Of a stretch of DNA of 64,000 bases, positions 7,365-14,405 are shown piece by piece. The translations under genes and the position numbers were made by a program. Every line of letters begins with the position of its first letter. Positions within the stretch are counted from its first letter, which is position 1. The DNA is from Polynucleobacter sp. AP-Jannik-300A-C4 (lineage in GTDB: Bacteria > Pseudomonadota > Gammaproteobacteria > Burkholderiales > Burkholderiaceae), in NCBI RefSeq assembly GCF_018688335.1, contig NZ_CP061316.1:682001-746000 (forward strand). Reading direction: 5' to 3'. The notes below the pieces were generated by a model. That model saw only the letters and a list, made by a program, of their open reading frames with translations. It was not told where the DNA came from and made no database searches.

Positions 7365-8192
7365 ATGCCATTTAATCCAAATCTTCACCAGGGTGCAGAG
7401 CTTAATAATGAGGAGCTATGTAATTTGTTCGGCTGTAGTCCTCAAGGTGGAATGCGAAGATCGCTTAAGAATGGGGCTCTGGTATTAATTTCCAATCGGG
7501 TAGAGTCTCTCTACCAGGATAGATTTGTTGACGATGTTATTCATTACACCGGAATGGGGCAGGTTGGCGATCAAGATATTAATAGTGCCCAGAACAAAAC
7601 ACTCAATGAATCCAAAATCAATGGAGTAAGTGTTTATCTATTTGAAGTTTTAGAGCCTAGAAAATATACCTTTACCGGTCAAGTTGAGTTAGCAGGCGAG
7701 CCATACCAGGAGGTGCAGGAGGATGTAGAGGGTAATGATCGGAAAGTTTGGATGTTTCCTCTTGGCTTCATTGGTGGGCAGCATTTGAAGCCTTTACCTG
7801 CCGAGAAAGTTAAAAGCCTAGAGATTGCTCGGGAGCGACAAATTACCAGGCTCGATAGAGAAGAGTTGCTTCATAGAGCTAAGCAAGCTGCCAAATTACC
7901 TGGCTCTAGGGCTGTCGTGTCGAAGCAATATCAAAGAAATGAGTATGTAGCCGAAGAGGCTAGAAGAAGGGCTCAAGGCATTTGTCAGCTATGTAGTGAG
8001 GCTGCTCCTTTTGCCAACAAAACTGGGCAGCCATATCTTGAAGTGCATCATGTGCAATGGCTTGCAAAGGGGGGTGAAGATAGCTTACAGAATACTGTGG
8101 CACTTTGTCCTAATTGCCATCGCAAGATGCACATCCTTGATGCGGCTGAAGATAAGCAATTCTTGCTATCTAATTTAATGCTAAAAGTCTAA
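7365..8192 (+). CDS. SRA-like/HNH modification-dependent restriction endonuclease (McrA type)
   Basis: The protein is 275 residues from the ATG at 7365; a TTG at 7332 would add 11 residues but overlaps the previous gene. The N-terminal 150 residues match the SRA/YDG-like domain found in ScoMcrA-type enzymes: a GAELNNEEL start, GGMRRS, then YQDRFVDDVIHYTGMGQVGDQ. The C-terminal 70 residues are a full HNH nuclease: CxxC at about residue 207 (CQLC), EVHHVQWLAKGG, then NTVALCPNCHRKMH. SRA-type domains read modified cytosine and some related enzymes read phosphorothioate DNA, so this is probably a type IV restriction enzyme cutting modified foreign DNA. It sits at the right end of the cargo block, convergent with the replication module. 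The specific modification recognised cannot be read from sequence. Confidence 0.85.
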   Translation: MPFNPNLHQGAELNNEELCNLFGCSPQGGMRRSLKNGALVLISNRVESLYQDRFVDDVIHYTGMGQVGDQDINSAQNKTLNESKINGVSVYLFEVLEPRKYTFTGQVELAGEPYQEVQEDVEGNDRKVWMFPLGFIGGQHLKPLPAEKVKSLEIARERQITRLDREELLHRAKQAAKLPGSRAVVSKQYQRNEYVAEEARRRAQGICQLCSEAAPFANKTGQPYLEVHHVQWLAKGGEDSLQNTVALCPNCHRKMHILDAAEDKQFLLSNLMLKV

Positions 8193-8208
8193 AATCACGC
8201 GCGCGCGA

Positions 8209-8224
8209 GGGGTAAAAATACCCC
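8209..8224. repeat. Short perfect inverted repeat
   Basis: GGGGTA (8209-8214) and TACCCC (8219-8224) are separated by AAAA. It lies just after the nuclease stop codon, next to an alternating CG run at 8198-8207. No T-tract follows, so it is a weak terminator candidate at best. Confidence 0.5.
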
Positions 8225-8233
8225 CTAAAAATC

Positions 8234-8258
8234 GGGCATCCGATATAAAAGAATGCCC
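8234..8258. repeat. Inverted repeat GGGCAT/ATGCCC
   Basis: GGGCAT (8234-8239) and ATGCCC (8253-8258) flank a 13-base AT-rich loop. It is the second of a series of hairpins in the convergent gap between the nuclease gene and the helicase gene. Confidence 0.45.
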
Positions 8259-8290
8259 ACCCGGTATGAGATCGCTTTTGTATTGCTTTA

Positions 8291-8314
8291 AAACATCCCC
8301 CCCAGGGGGTGTTT
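8291..8314. repeat. GC-rich hairpin, possible bidirectional terminator
   Basis: AAACA-T-CCCCC pairs with GGGGG-TGTTT across a CCA loop, with a single bulged T. The stem is ten pairs, the stable part five G-C pairs. Its position between convergent genes would suit a terminator for either direction, although neither flank has a long T-run. Confidence 0.45.
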
Positions 8315-8353
8315 AATCTCAGTTCAACCTAATTCATTTTTCTCCTTTTCCTC

Positions 8354-8443
8354 TGGTGTAGGGTAGTGCACCCTTTTCCATTAACTCTCTATATTTAGGG
8401 TGCATAGAGTGAATAAAGGAAAGGCATACACTGGCCTACACCA
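8354..8443. repeat. Nested inverted repeats next to the helicase gene
   Basis: A nine-base perfect inverted repeat, TGGTGTAGG (8354-8362) and CCTACACCA (8435-8443), encloses a second one, TGCACCC (8367-8373) and GGGTGCA (8398-8404). The structure ends six bases before the stop codon of the SF3 helicase gene. Such an arrangement could be a cruciform-forming site, a replication origin or cis-acting region for the primase-helicase, or a processing site. It could also be only an RNA structure at the end of the transcript. Confidence 0.5.
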
Positions 8444-8448
8444 ATTAG

Positions 8449-9795
8449 TTAAAACACTGAATTTGCAATCTTTATGACTCCATATAAATTGCCATTTTTT
8501 GACCTCTTTTTAGTGAATCTTTTGGACATTTCTTCACCCCATTGAGTTGCACCTTGTGGCTGCTCACCTCGATTTAGCTTCCAATCTTTATATGTTTGAT
8601 AAAGAGGATCTGATCGCTCAAAGTTCACATCGGATGGCTCCAGGGCTTCATCCATCCAATTGAATGGAGTTGATTGACTGCTCATGTAGTCTTGGATCTC
8701 AGCCTCAACCACATCACATCTGGGCAGTCTTTTGCCTAGAGTCATCCACTTGATATGCCCATCAATTAGCCAGCGCATGATGTTTTCATCCTCTTTAGCT
8801 AATTTCTCAGGCAGATCTGGATCACCCCTCCCTGTGAAGTTGGCACCAAACCTGACCATCTTGATGCGACTATTCATTGCCTCTGTGACTGATGAGAGTC
8901 TTGGTCTGTGATTGCCATAGATCAGCAGCTTAAATGTGCGATCAAACTCAAAGAGATCTCCTCGCATGAATCTGGCTGAGAGCTTTGCATCACCAGTGAG
9001 CTCATTGATTCTGTTTTCACTCCAGAATGATGATGAGTCCACCTCTGATGCGACAGCAAGTCTGCATCCAAGCAGATTCGCAATCTCAGTAGGATGACCA
9101 TCATGCTTTGACTTGAGTAATGTGGAGGAGGGGATCTTCCTGGCATAAGTCCCCATGACTCGCATCACTGCATCGCCTAGAGTATTTTTACCATTGCGAC
9201 CATTGCCAATCCAAAACATCAGCCAATGGTTTTCGACTGCTCCTGATAGGCATGCCCCCAGTGCAATTTGTAAAAACTCCATCAGCTCATCATCGTTGAG
9301 TGTGATCTCCTGCAAAAACTGTGGGAATCTGAACCCATAGCCATCGCCAGGAGCCACATTGGTGATGTTTGTAATTAGATCCTTTGGGTCATGCTCTTTG
9401 ATCCCACCAGTTCTCAGGTCATAGGTGCCATCTGGACAGTTCAATAGATATCGGTCAGAGTCAAACATATTGGATGACCTTGCAAATGTTGGATCGTTTT
9501 TGCAGAACCATTCCACACCACTGGCGAATGACCTTTTCTCTGCTTGCTTGCCACCCACCAAAGTGGATGCAACATTTCGGCAGTAATGAGAGACCAGTCC
9601 CATTTTCTGAGCAGCCCAATATTGACCAGTCCACTCAAACCAATTATTTGAATGGTGATCAAAGATCAATCTGTCTGTGTATCTCTGGGCGAATGCCAGG
9701 GCCACAGTGTGCTCTGATCCACCTTTGAGAAGTGCATTCTCGATTGGCTCAATCTCTGTGGATGGATCAAATACCTCGATTTGATTCATGCTCAT
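8449..9795 (-). CDS. D5-type SF3 helicase (phage/plasmid primase C-terminal family)
   Basis: The 448-residue protein matches the D5_N plus SF3 helicase architecture of phage and satellite primase-helicases. The N-terminal part has FDHHSNNWFEWTGQYW and FLLNCPDGTYD-like segments (here YLLNCPDGTYD). The Walker A motif is GNGRNGKNTL, with the Asn typical of this family, followed by VASEVD (Walker B region) and LLIYGNHRP (sensor). It unwinds DNA during element replication. The ATG at 9795-9793 overlaps the stop of the upstream TOPRIM gene. In satellites such as P4, primase and helicase are one polypeptide; here they are two coupled genes. It is the last gene of the minus-strand module. Confidence 0.9.
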   Translation of the reverse strand: MSMNQIEVFDPSTEIEPIENALLKGGSEHTVALAFAQRYTDRLIFDHHSNNWFEWTGQYWAAQKMGLVSHYCRNVASTLVGGKQAEKRSFASGVEWFCKNDPTFARSSNMFDSDRYLLNCPDGTYDLRTGGIKEHDPKDLITNITNVAPGDGYGFRFPQFLQEITLNDDELMEFLQIALGACLSGAVENHWLMFWIGNGRNGKNTLGDAVMRVMGTYARKIPSSTLLKSKHDGHPTEIANLLGCRLAVASEVDSSSFWSENRINELTGDAKLSARFMRGDLFEFDRTFKLLIYGNHRPRLSSVTEAMNSRIKMVRFGANFTGRGDPDLPEKLAKEDENIMRWLIDGHIKWMTLGKRLPRCDVVEAEIQDYMSSQSTPFNWMDEALEPSDVNFERSDPLYQTYKDWKLNRGEQPQGATQWGEEMSKRFTKKRSKNGNLYGVIKIANSVF

Positions 9796-10625
9796 TGCTC
9801 ACCTCGATTCAGTAAGTCATTGAAGTCAGTCCAGGATGGGTCGCAGTCAGGGCCAAACTTGGGGAATATGGCCTTGCCACTCACAGCTCTGGCAGCCTCC
9901 ATCGCAGCTTTCCTGCCAGTCTCATCAGTGTCACCAGCGATGATGATGTCCATCTTTGGCAATTCCAATTTGAGGCTGAGTGCGACCTTGATCAGATTGC
10001 TTGCGCTAAATGCCACCACCACAAAATGCTTTCCACTCTCATGCAGGGATGCAGCTGTGGCATATCCCTCGCAGATGATGATTGGCTTGCCCTTTGTGAT
10101 CATGCCAATGAAGTGACAGCCTCCAGCAGCTTTGCCACCAGGGAAAAACCTCTTGCCTCCAGCAGTATTGATAAATTGAATCGATTGCATATCGCCAGCC
10201 ACTGAGTAGATCGGCACCATCAATGTTCCCTCTTTAGAGATCTTGAGGCCATGACTTTTGACTTTCTTTTTCACCAAATATGGATGGTCATCTGGGGCAT
10301 CAGGAGCAGCATCAAAGATGTCCTCACACTTTTTGGCATTGGTCATATAGGTGAGCTCTCTTTTTGCATCCTCGATTGCTCTTGCCTTGGTGATCTGCAT
10401 TGCAAATTGCTCTCGCTCATAGGGAGTCTTTTTGGACTGAGCTGATTGCCAAATAAATCTGTCACCATTGCGCCAGTCACCGACTACACCACCAGAGCAG
10501 TCCTCAAAGAGCAGACCCCATCCTGAGTAGTTTTTGCCAAACCTAAAGAATGTGCCTGGCTTGATGACATCTGGCAGCCTATATTCTGGAAAGTGATCCC
10601 GAATAAAATCTTTAAATTCGTTCAT
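9792..10625 (-). CDS. TOPRIM-domain primase
   Basis: The 277-residue product carries a TOPRIM fold in its second half: the acidic strand IIICEGYATAAS and the DxD-like IIAGDTDETGRKA motif. Both are needed for metal-dependent primer synthesis in DnaG-type and satellite primases. The N-terminal part (FFRFGKNYSGWGLLFEDCSGG and GDWRNG) resembles the degenerate zinc-ribbon or substrate-recognition region of plasmid and phage primases, but without a clear cysteine set. Its start ATG overlaps the stop of the preceding gene, and its stop overlaps the start of the helicase gene. The two together probably form the element's primase-helicase. Confidence 0.85.
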   Translation of the reverse strand: MNEFKDFIRDHFPEYRLPDVIKPGTFFRFGKNYSGWGLLFEDCSGGVVGDWRNGDRFIWQSAQSKKTPYEREQFAMQITKARAIEDAKRELTYMTNAKKCEDIFDAAPDAPDDHPYLVKKKVKSHGLKISKEGTLMVPIYSVAGDMQSIQFINTAGGKRFFPGGKAAGGCHFIGMITKGKPIIICEGYATAASLHESGKHFVVVAFSASNLIKVALSLKLELPKMDIIIAGDTDETGRKAAMEAARAVSGKAIFPKFGPDCDPSWTDFNDLLNRGEQ

Positions 10626-11206
10626 TGAATTATCCCCTCTGGCTTATCAAAGTGCCCCAGGGTCTCTCGATAGAGATTGAGTAATACCAATGCATGTGAC
10701 ACAGCAAGAAATATCTCAGTAGTCTCAACTGTGGGGAATAAGGCCTGCATCTTTTCCTCAACCAGGAATAAGAGTGCCACCTCGGACTTAGCTGATCCTG
10801 ATGCAAATACAGCACCAGCAATCGTGCTGGCCAGCATCGCCATGCCAGTTCTAGTCTGTTCATTTGCCTCCATGCTTTGGCCCTTGGTGATGATGAATTG
10901 AGCATCGGCATTGCTAAGCAGAGAGAAGATATAAGTCAGAGCTGATTCACTGACTTGCTCATCCCACACTCGGTTGTGGACTACCGCTTTGACTGGCCTA
11001 GATGAGACAGCAGCATCAATCAAATCAATGAAGATGGCCTCGCCAGAGTTGATTAAGAAATATCTCGATTGCCAGCAAGGTCTCTCTGCTCTGTCATTCC
11101 ATAGCTCCACCACTTGGTGAATCTGACTCTCTAGGAATCTGTTGATATGGGCATAGTTCGCAGTAGGGTGCGCAGACTTCCCCTCTCTAAGGTATTTAGG
11201 TAACAT
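10622..11206 (-). CDS. Unknown protein of the integrative element
   Basis: No known family is recognised in this 194-residue protein. It is mainly helical, with a moderately hydrophobic Ala/Ser-rich stretch near the middle (AMLASTIAGAVFASGSA) that looks more like a buried helix than a membrane span. It starts with an ATG preceded by AAGG and is translationally coupled to the primase gene by an ATGA overlap. That position suggests a role in replication or its control, for example a primase accessory protein. Confidence 0.7.
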   Translation of the reverse strand: MLPKYLREGKSAHPTANYAHINRFLESQIHQVVELWNDRAERPCWQSRYFLINSGEAIFIDLIDAAVSSRPVKAVVHNRVWDEQVSESALTYIFSLLSNADAQFIITKGQSMEANEQTRTGMAMLASTIAGAVFASGSAKSEVALLFLVEEKMQALFPTVETTEIFLAVSHALVLLNLYRETLGHFDKPEGIIQ

Positions 11207-11296
11207 TGGAGAAGCCTTTTTTCTTAATGAGAGTTTTGGAGAGGGTTAGAGCTGATTTGGGGTGCAACCCTTGTCGGCTCGTTTTGTTTGTGGGGT

Positions 11297-11509
11297 TCAT
11301 AAAATCCCCTTGAGATGGCTGTGATTCTTTGTGCGCTCCCGAATAAATGCCTCAACATCTGCGATGGCATAGAAAATGGTATTGCCGACTTTTGAGAATG
11401 CAGGACTCTGGCCTCTATATCTCCAGGCAGCTGCTGTCTTAGGTGTGATGTGCAGCAGAGAGCAGAAATCTGCTTCTGTGATCATCTTCATCTGAGCTAA
11501 TGCTTCCAT
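11297..11509 (-). CDS. AlpA/MerR-like helix-turn-helix protein (probable excisionase or regulator)
   Basis: The 70-residue protein has the winged-helix pattern of AlpA and Xis-type DNA binders: FCSLLHITPKTAAAWRYRG as the helix-turn-helix, then the strand pair FSKVGNTIFYAIADVEAFI. Such proteins direct excision or activate integrase and replication genes in satellites and genomic islands. A strong AAGGAG lies seven bases before the ATG. It is located between the integrase and the primase genes and is likely the switch protein of the module. Confidence 0.8.
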   Translation of the reverse strand: MEALAQMKMITEADFCSLLHITPKTAAAWRYRGQSPAFSKVGNTIFYAIADVEAFIRERTKNHSHLKGIL

Positions 11510-11591
11510 ATTTAAATCTCCTTTTCACTTGGAGACTCAAAGATAAAAGCAGGAAATTGGATTCAAACTTTGAATCCAGCTTATTTTTTAA

Positions 11592-11963
11592 TTAGCTGAT
11601 CTTTTTATGAATGGTGTTGTATCTCACACCATATTTTCTGGCGAGTTTATGCTTTGCCTTGATGATTAAATCTCTATCCTGAGTATCACCAGTGATGGAT
11701 GCGATCTCTGCAAGGAGCTCCTCTTTGCTAGGGGTGCCAGCGCCAATCTTTGCGGCAGCTTTATTGCCTGATTCCATGATTCGGCTACCCTTACTTGCTG
11801 CCAAATCTTCTAGGAGTTTTTGCATCATCGATGGATCGCCTCGATCCCTTAGGATTTGGGCCTCTCTAAATAAGGACTCGAGCACCTTAGTGTATGGCAC
11901 TGACTCCATAGTGCCATCTGGGAATGTATATTCCACATTAAATTTCTTCTTATCCTGAGTCAT
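11592..11963 (-). CDS. Small unknown protein coupled to the integrase gene
   Basis: The product has 123 residues and starts with an ATG that overlaps the integrase stop codon (ATGA). The last 35 residues (from DLIIKAKHKLARKYGVRYNT) look like a helix-turn-helix resembling homeodomain-like or Rep-type DNA-binding tails. The rest is polar and helical. No family is recognised. It may help the integrase or regulate it. Confidence 0.65.
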   Translation of the reverse strand: MTQDKKKFNVEYTFPDGTMESVPYTKVLESLFREAQILRDRGDPSMMQKLLEDLAASKGSRIMESGNKAAAKIGAGTPSKEELLAEIASITGDTQDRDLIIKAKHKLARKYGVRYNTIHKKIS

Positions 11964-12994
11964 ATCTTTTTTGCCAGATCAGATGCTTTGAGATTCATAT
12001 ATCGCTTGAGCATGTCAAATGATTTGTGTCCAGAGATAAGTCTTAACTCAGGCATTGTGAGCTCTTTGTTGGCAAAGTTTGTAATTGCATGGTGCCTAAG
12101 ATCATGAAAATGTAAATCAATGATCGGTGGATCAATTTGTTGGCAGCTGCGAGTGAATCTTGCACTCACAGAGCGATGATTAACTGATAGGAATATTCGG
12201 CCCTCAGTGCGCTTGCCAGCATGCCTCTTGAGCACATCTATGGCTGTTTTAGTCAGTGGAATAGTTTGATCATTGTTATGTTTATCAGTAGGTGACTTGC
12301 GCTCTCTGATCAGTACTGTGCGATCTTTCCAATTGCAATCCTCAATCAAGAGACCACAGATCTCGGCCAGACGCATCGCACTTTCAATTGCAATAGTGGT
12401 GATATCTGCCATTGGTATTTTGATGAGATCGCCTTTGCCTTTCCAATGTTTGAATAAGGCACTGAGCTCAGCCTTTGTTGGTGTTCTTGATCTTTCCTTG
12501 CCTCTAGTTTTTAAGCCGGAGTGGGTGAGGGCGGCTCTAGCATTCTTTGCCATATCTGGATCAATGTTGATCCTCCTGGAATGATGTGCCCATTTGAGGA
12601 CAGATCCAAGTGTTGAGAGGTAGCCAGCGACAGTGACACCGGTTGCTCCAGACTTGATGAGCTTATCTGTGAACTCTCTGATGTGCACTTGGTTGAATGA
12701 TTGCACTGGCGCGGCTGCAAATTCTGTGGATAGTCTTTTGAGATTGGCAGTCTTTGTGCGGCCCCATTTGATTTTGGGCTCAAGCTCTGCATAAGCATCT
12801 ATTAACTCTGAGAGATAGGTGCCTCTTGGCACAGTAATCAATCCTGCGTTGCCGGAGCTCTCGATGGCTGCCTCAATATTGGCAGCCCACCTTGCAGCCT
12901 CTGTTTTGCTTGTAAAGGTATTGGATCTATTGACCCCCTTTTTGCGAATCTGGACTCGATAGTGGCCGGAGGGTAGCTTAACAATGGTGCTCAT
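11960..12994 (-). CDS. Tyrosine recombinase (dusA-type integrase)
   Basis: The 344-residue integrase starts at the ATG at 12994; the preceding TTG would add one residue, and an AAAGG sits upstream. It has an N-terminal arm-binding region (YRVQIRKKGVNRSNTFTSK), a SAM-like core-binding domain near residues 60-150, and a catalytic domain. The catalytic residues are visible: the Arg in ESAMRLAEICGLL, HDLRHHAITNF (HxxR), the His in LISGHKSFD, and the nucleophile Tyr in LKRYMN. It faces away from dusA, whose start codon is 115 bases from its own. That is the arrangement expected for islands inserted in the 5' end of dusA. Confidence 0.93.
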   Translation of the reverse strand: MSTIVKLPSGHYRVQIRKKGVNRSNTFTSKTEAARWAANIEAAIESSGNAGLITVPRGTYLSELIDAYAELEPKIKWGRTKTANLKRLSTEFAAAPVQSFNQVHIREFTDKLIKSGATGVTVAGYLSTLGSVLKWAHHSRRINIDPDMAKNARAALTHSGLKTRGKERSRTPTKAELSALFKHWKGKGDLIKIPMADITTIAIESAMRLAEICGLLIEDCNWKDRTVLIRERKSPTDKHNNDQTIPLTKTAIDVLKRHAGKRTEGRIFLSVNHRSVSARFTRSCQQIDPPIIDLHFHDLRHHAITNFANKELTMPELRLISGHKSFDMLKRYMNLKASDLAKKI

Positions 12995-13015
12995 CAATAA
13001 CCTTTAAAATGGCTC

Positions 13016-13092
13016 GTGTGCAAATTACTACTCAATTGGATGCCTAAATGATACAGAATTCAGTCAGATTGTGTGCAATTTGTGTGCAAATA
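13016..13092. repeat. Three direct repeats GTGTGCAAWT between integrase and dusA
   Basis: GTGTGCAAAT occurs at 13016-13025, GTGTGCAATT at 13071-13080 and GTGTGCAAAT at 13082-13091. All are in the same orientation, two nearly contiguous and one 55 bases away, at the end of the element next to dusA. Such short repeats are typical of arm-type integrase sites or excisionase sites in an attachment region. Confidence 0.55.
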
Positions 13093-13109
13093 TTATTCAA
13101 AGTAGCTAA

Positions 13110-14204
13110 ATGACAGACAGCAAAACCAAGCCCAGTATGAAGAGATTAGCTGTTGCCCCGATGATGGAATGGACAGATCGTCACTGTCGTTCTTTTCATC
13201 GCTCTCTGACTAAAGAAGCAATTCTCTATACCGAGATGGTTACCACCGGCGCACTCATTCATGGAGATGTGCCGCGTCATTTAGATTATTCGCAAGAGCA
13301 GCATCCTGTTGTTCTTCAATTGGGTGGCTCCGAACCTTCTGATTTAGCTAAAGCTGCGGAGTTAGCGCAGCAGTGGGGCTACGATGAGATTGATCTTAAT
13401 TGTGGTTGTCCATCAGAGCGCGTACAACGTGGCGCCTTTGGCGCCTGCTTGATGGCTGAGCCACAACTCGTTGCTGATTGCGTTAAAGCAATGAAGGCAG
13501 CTGTGGATACTCCGATTACCGTAAAGCATCGACTTGGTTTGGATTCGATGGATGCTGCTAACTCTAAGGCAGACTATCAATTTGCATTGAACTTTATTCT
13601 TGCTGTGGCTGATGCGGGCGCTAGTCAGGTAACCATTCATGCACGCAATGCAGTGCTGAAGGGTTTATCTCCTAAAGAGAACCGCAGCAAACCACCGTTA
13701 CGTTATGAAGTGGCTGCCAAGCTTCGCTTAGATGCGCAAAAGCAATTTCCTAATCTCAAGGTGTTACTCAATGGTGGTCTGGAAACTAATGATCAGATTG
13801 CTGGTCACTGGGATGATTTTGATGGCTTCATGGTTGGAAGGGCAGCGTATCATTTCCCGGCATTGCTTTTGGGCTGGGATGACATGATTTATACCGATGG
13901 CGATGCAGCTGGATACCTCTTTAGTGAAACTGAGTGGCATCGTATTCAGGTTGCGCTGGTGAAGCAAGTTCAAGCTTGGTTTGATGAGTGCCAAGCCAAA
14001 GGAAAGCCTTTTTATATTGGTGCATTCACCCGCCACATTCTGGGCCTGGCACATGGCAGGGCAGGTTCCCGCTACTGGCGTCAGCGCCTTTCTGATCACC
14101 ATGCCCTAGCTAAAGTACAAAGCAAGGCTGCCATTTTGGACTTCTTTATTGATGCTAGCCTGACCCTGGGCGATTGGGCAGCATTTGAGTTTGAAAGCGC
14201 CTAA
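13110..14204 (+). CDS. dusA: tRNA-dihydrouridine(20/20a) synthase DusA
   Basis: The 364-residue flavoenzyme reduces uridine 20/20a in the D-loop of tRNAs. Family marks are clear: VAPMMEWTDRHCR at residues 15-27, LGGSEPSDLAKAA, DEIDLNCGCPSERVQRG with the catalytic Cys in the following GACLM, TVKHRLGLD, and the DusA-specific KGLSPKENR. The ATG at 13110 has no clear Shine-Dalgarno site and the internal ATG at 13137 is an alternative. Because the integrative element abuts the 5' end, the first residues and the promoter may have been supplied by the element. Core sequence starting near APMMEWTD is the expected attachment site. tRNA-His follows after about 60 bases. Confidence 0.93.
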   Translation: MTDSKTKPSMKRLAVAPMMEWTDRHCRSFHRSLTKEAILYTEMVTTGALIHGDVPRHLDYSQEQHPVVLQLGGSEPSDLAKAAELAQQWGYDEIDLNCGCPSERVQRGAFGACLMAEPQLVADCVKAMKAAVDTPITVKHRLGLDSMDAANSKADYQFALNFILAVADAGASQVTIHARNAVLKGLSPKENRSKPPLRYEVAAKLRLDAQKQFPNLKVLLNGGLETNDQIAGHWDDFDGFMVGRAAYHFPALLLGWDDMIYTDGDAAGYLFSETEWHRIQVALVKQVQAWFDECQAKGKPFYIGAFTRHILGLAHGRAGSRYWRQRLSDHHALAKVQSKAAILDFFIDASLTLGDWAAFEFESA

Positions 14205-14267
14205 ACCCTGCATCTAAGCCATTTTTGACAGGGTTTTGCCTCAAAAGCTATAATCTAAGTCTTCAGT

Positions 14268-14344
14268 GGCGGACGTAGCTCAGTTGGTAGAGTCCCAGAT
14301 TGTGATTCTGGTTGTCGCGGGTTCGAGCCCCGTCGTTCGCCCCA
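14268..14344 (+). tRNA. tRNA-His (GTG)
   Basis: A cloverleaf is readable. The acceptor stem GCGGACG (14269-14275) pairs with CGTTCGC (14334-14340), preceded by the histidine-specific extra G(-1) opposite C73, and the CCA is encoded. The anticodon loop contains GTG within CCAGATTGTGATTCTGG. The T-arm has GGGTTCGAGCCC. The gene lies between dusA and a strong terminator. Confidence 0.97.
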
Positions 14345-14363
14345 CCGAATATTGCATTATCCT

Positions 14364-14385
14364 AAGGCTCCCTTCGTGGAGCCTT
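14364..14385 (+). terminator. Rho-independent terminator after tRNA-His
   Basis: The stem AAGGCTCC/GGAGCCTT encloses CTTCGT and is followed by TTATTTTT. Confidence 0.85.
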
Positions 14386-14405
14386 TTATTTTTGAGATCA
14401 TTCTG

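Larger units (their letters stand above)
8449..12994 (-). mobile_element. Integration and replication module of a dusA-associated integrative element
   Basis: Six minus-strand genes run from a tyrosine integrase beside the 5' end of dusA to a D5-type helicase. Several are coupled by ATGA overlaps, and the set resembles P4-like satellites and other integrative elements with their own primase. dusA is an established target of such integrases. The element should extend left to a second attachment site resembling the start of dusA. I see no such copy in the window, so the chaperone cassette and the nuclease are probably its cargo, but the left boundary is unknown. Confidence 0.8.

Noticed and set aside
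8198..8207. Alternating CG run as a functional Z-DNA site
   Set aside because: Only ten bases long and without further support.
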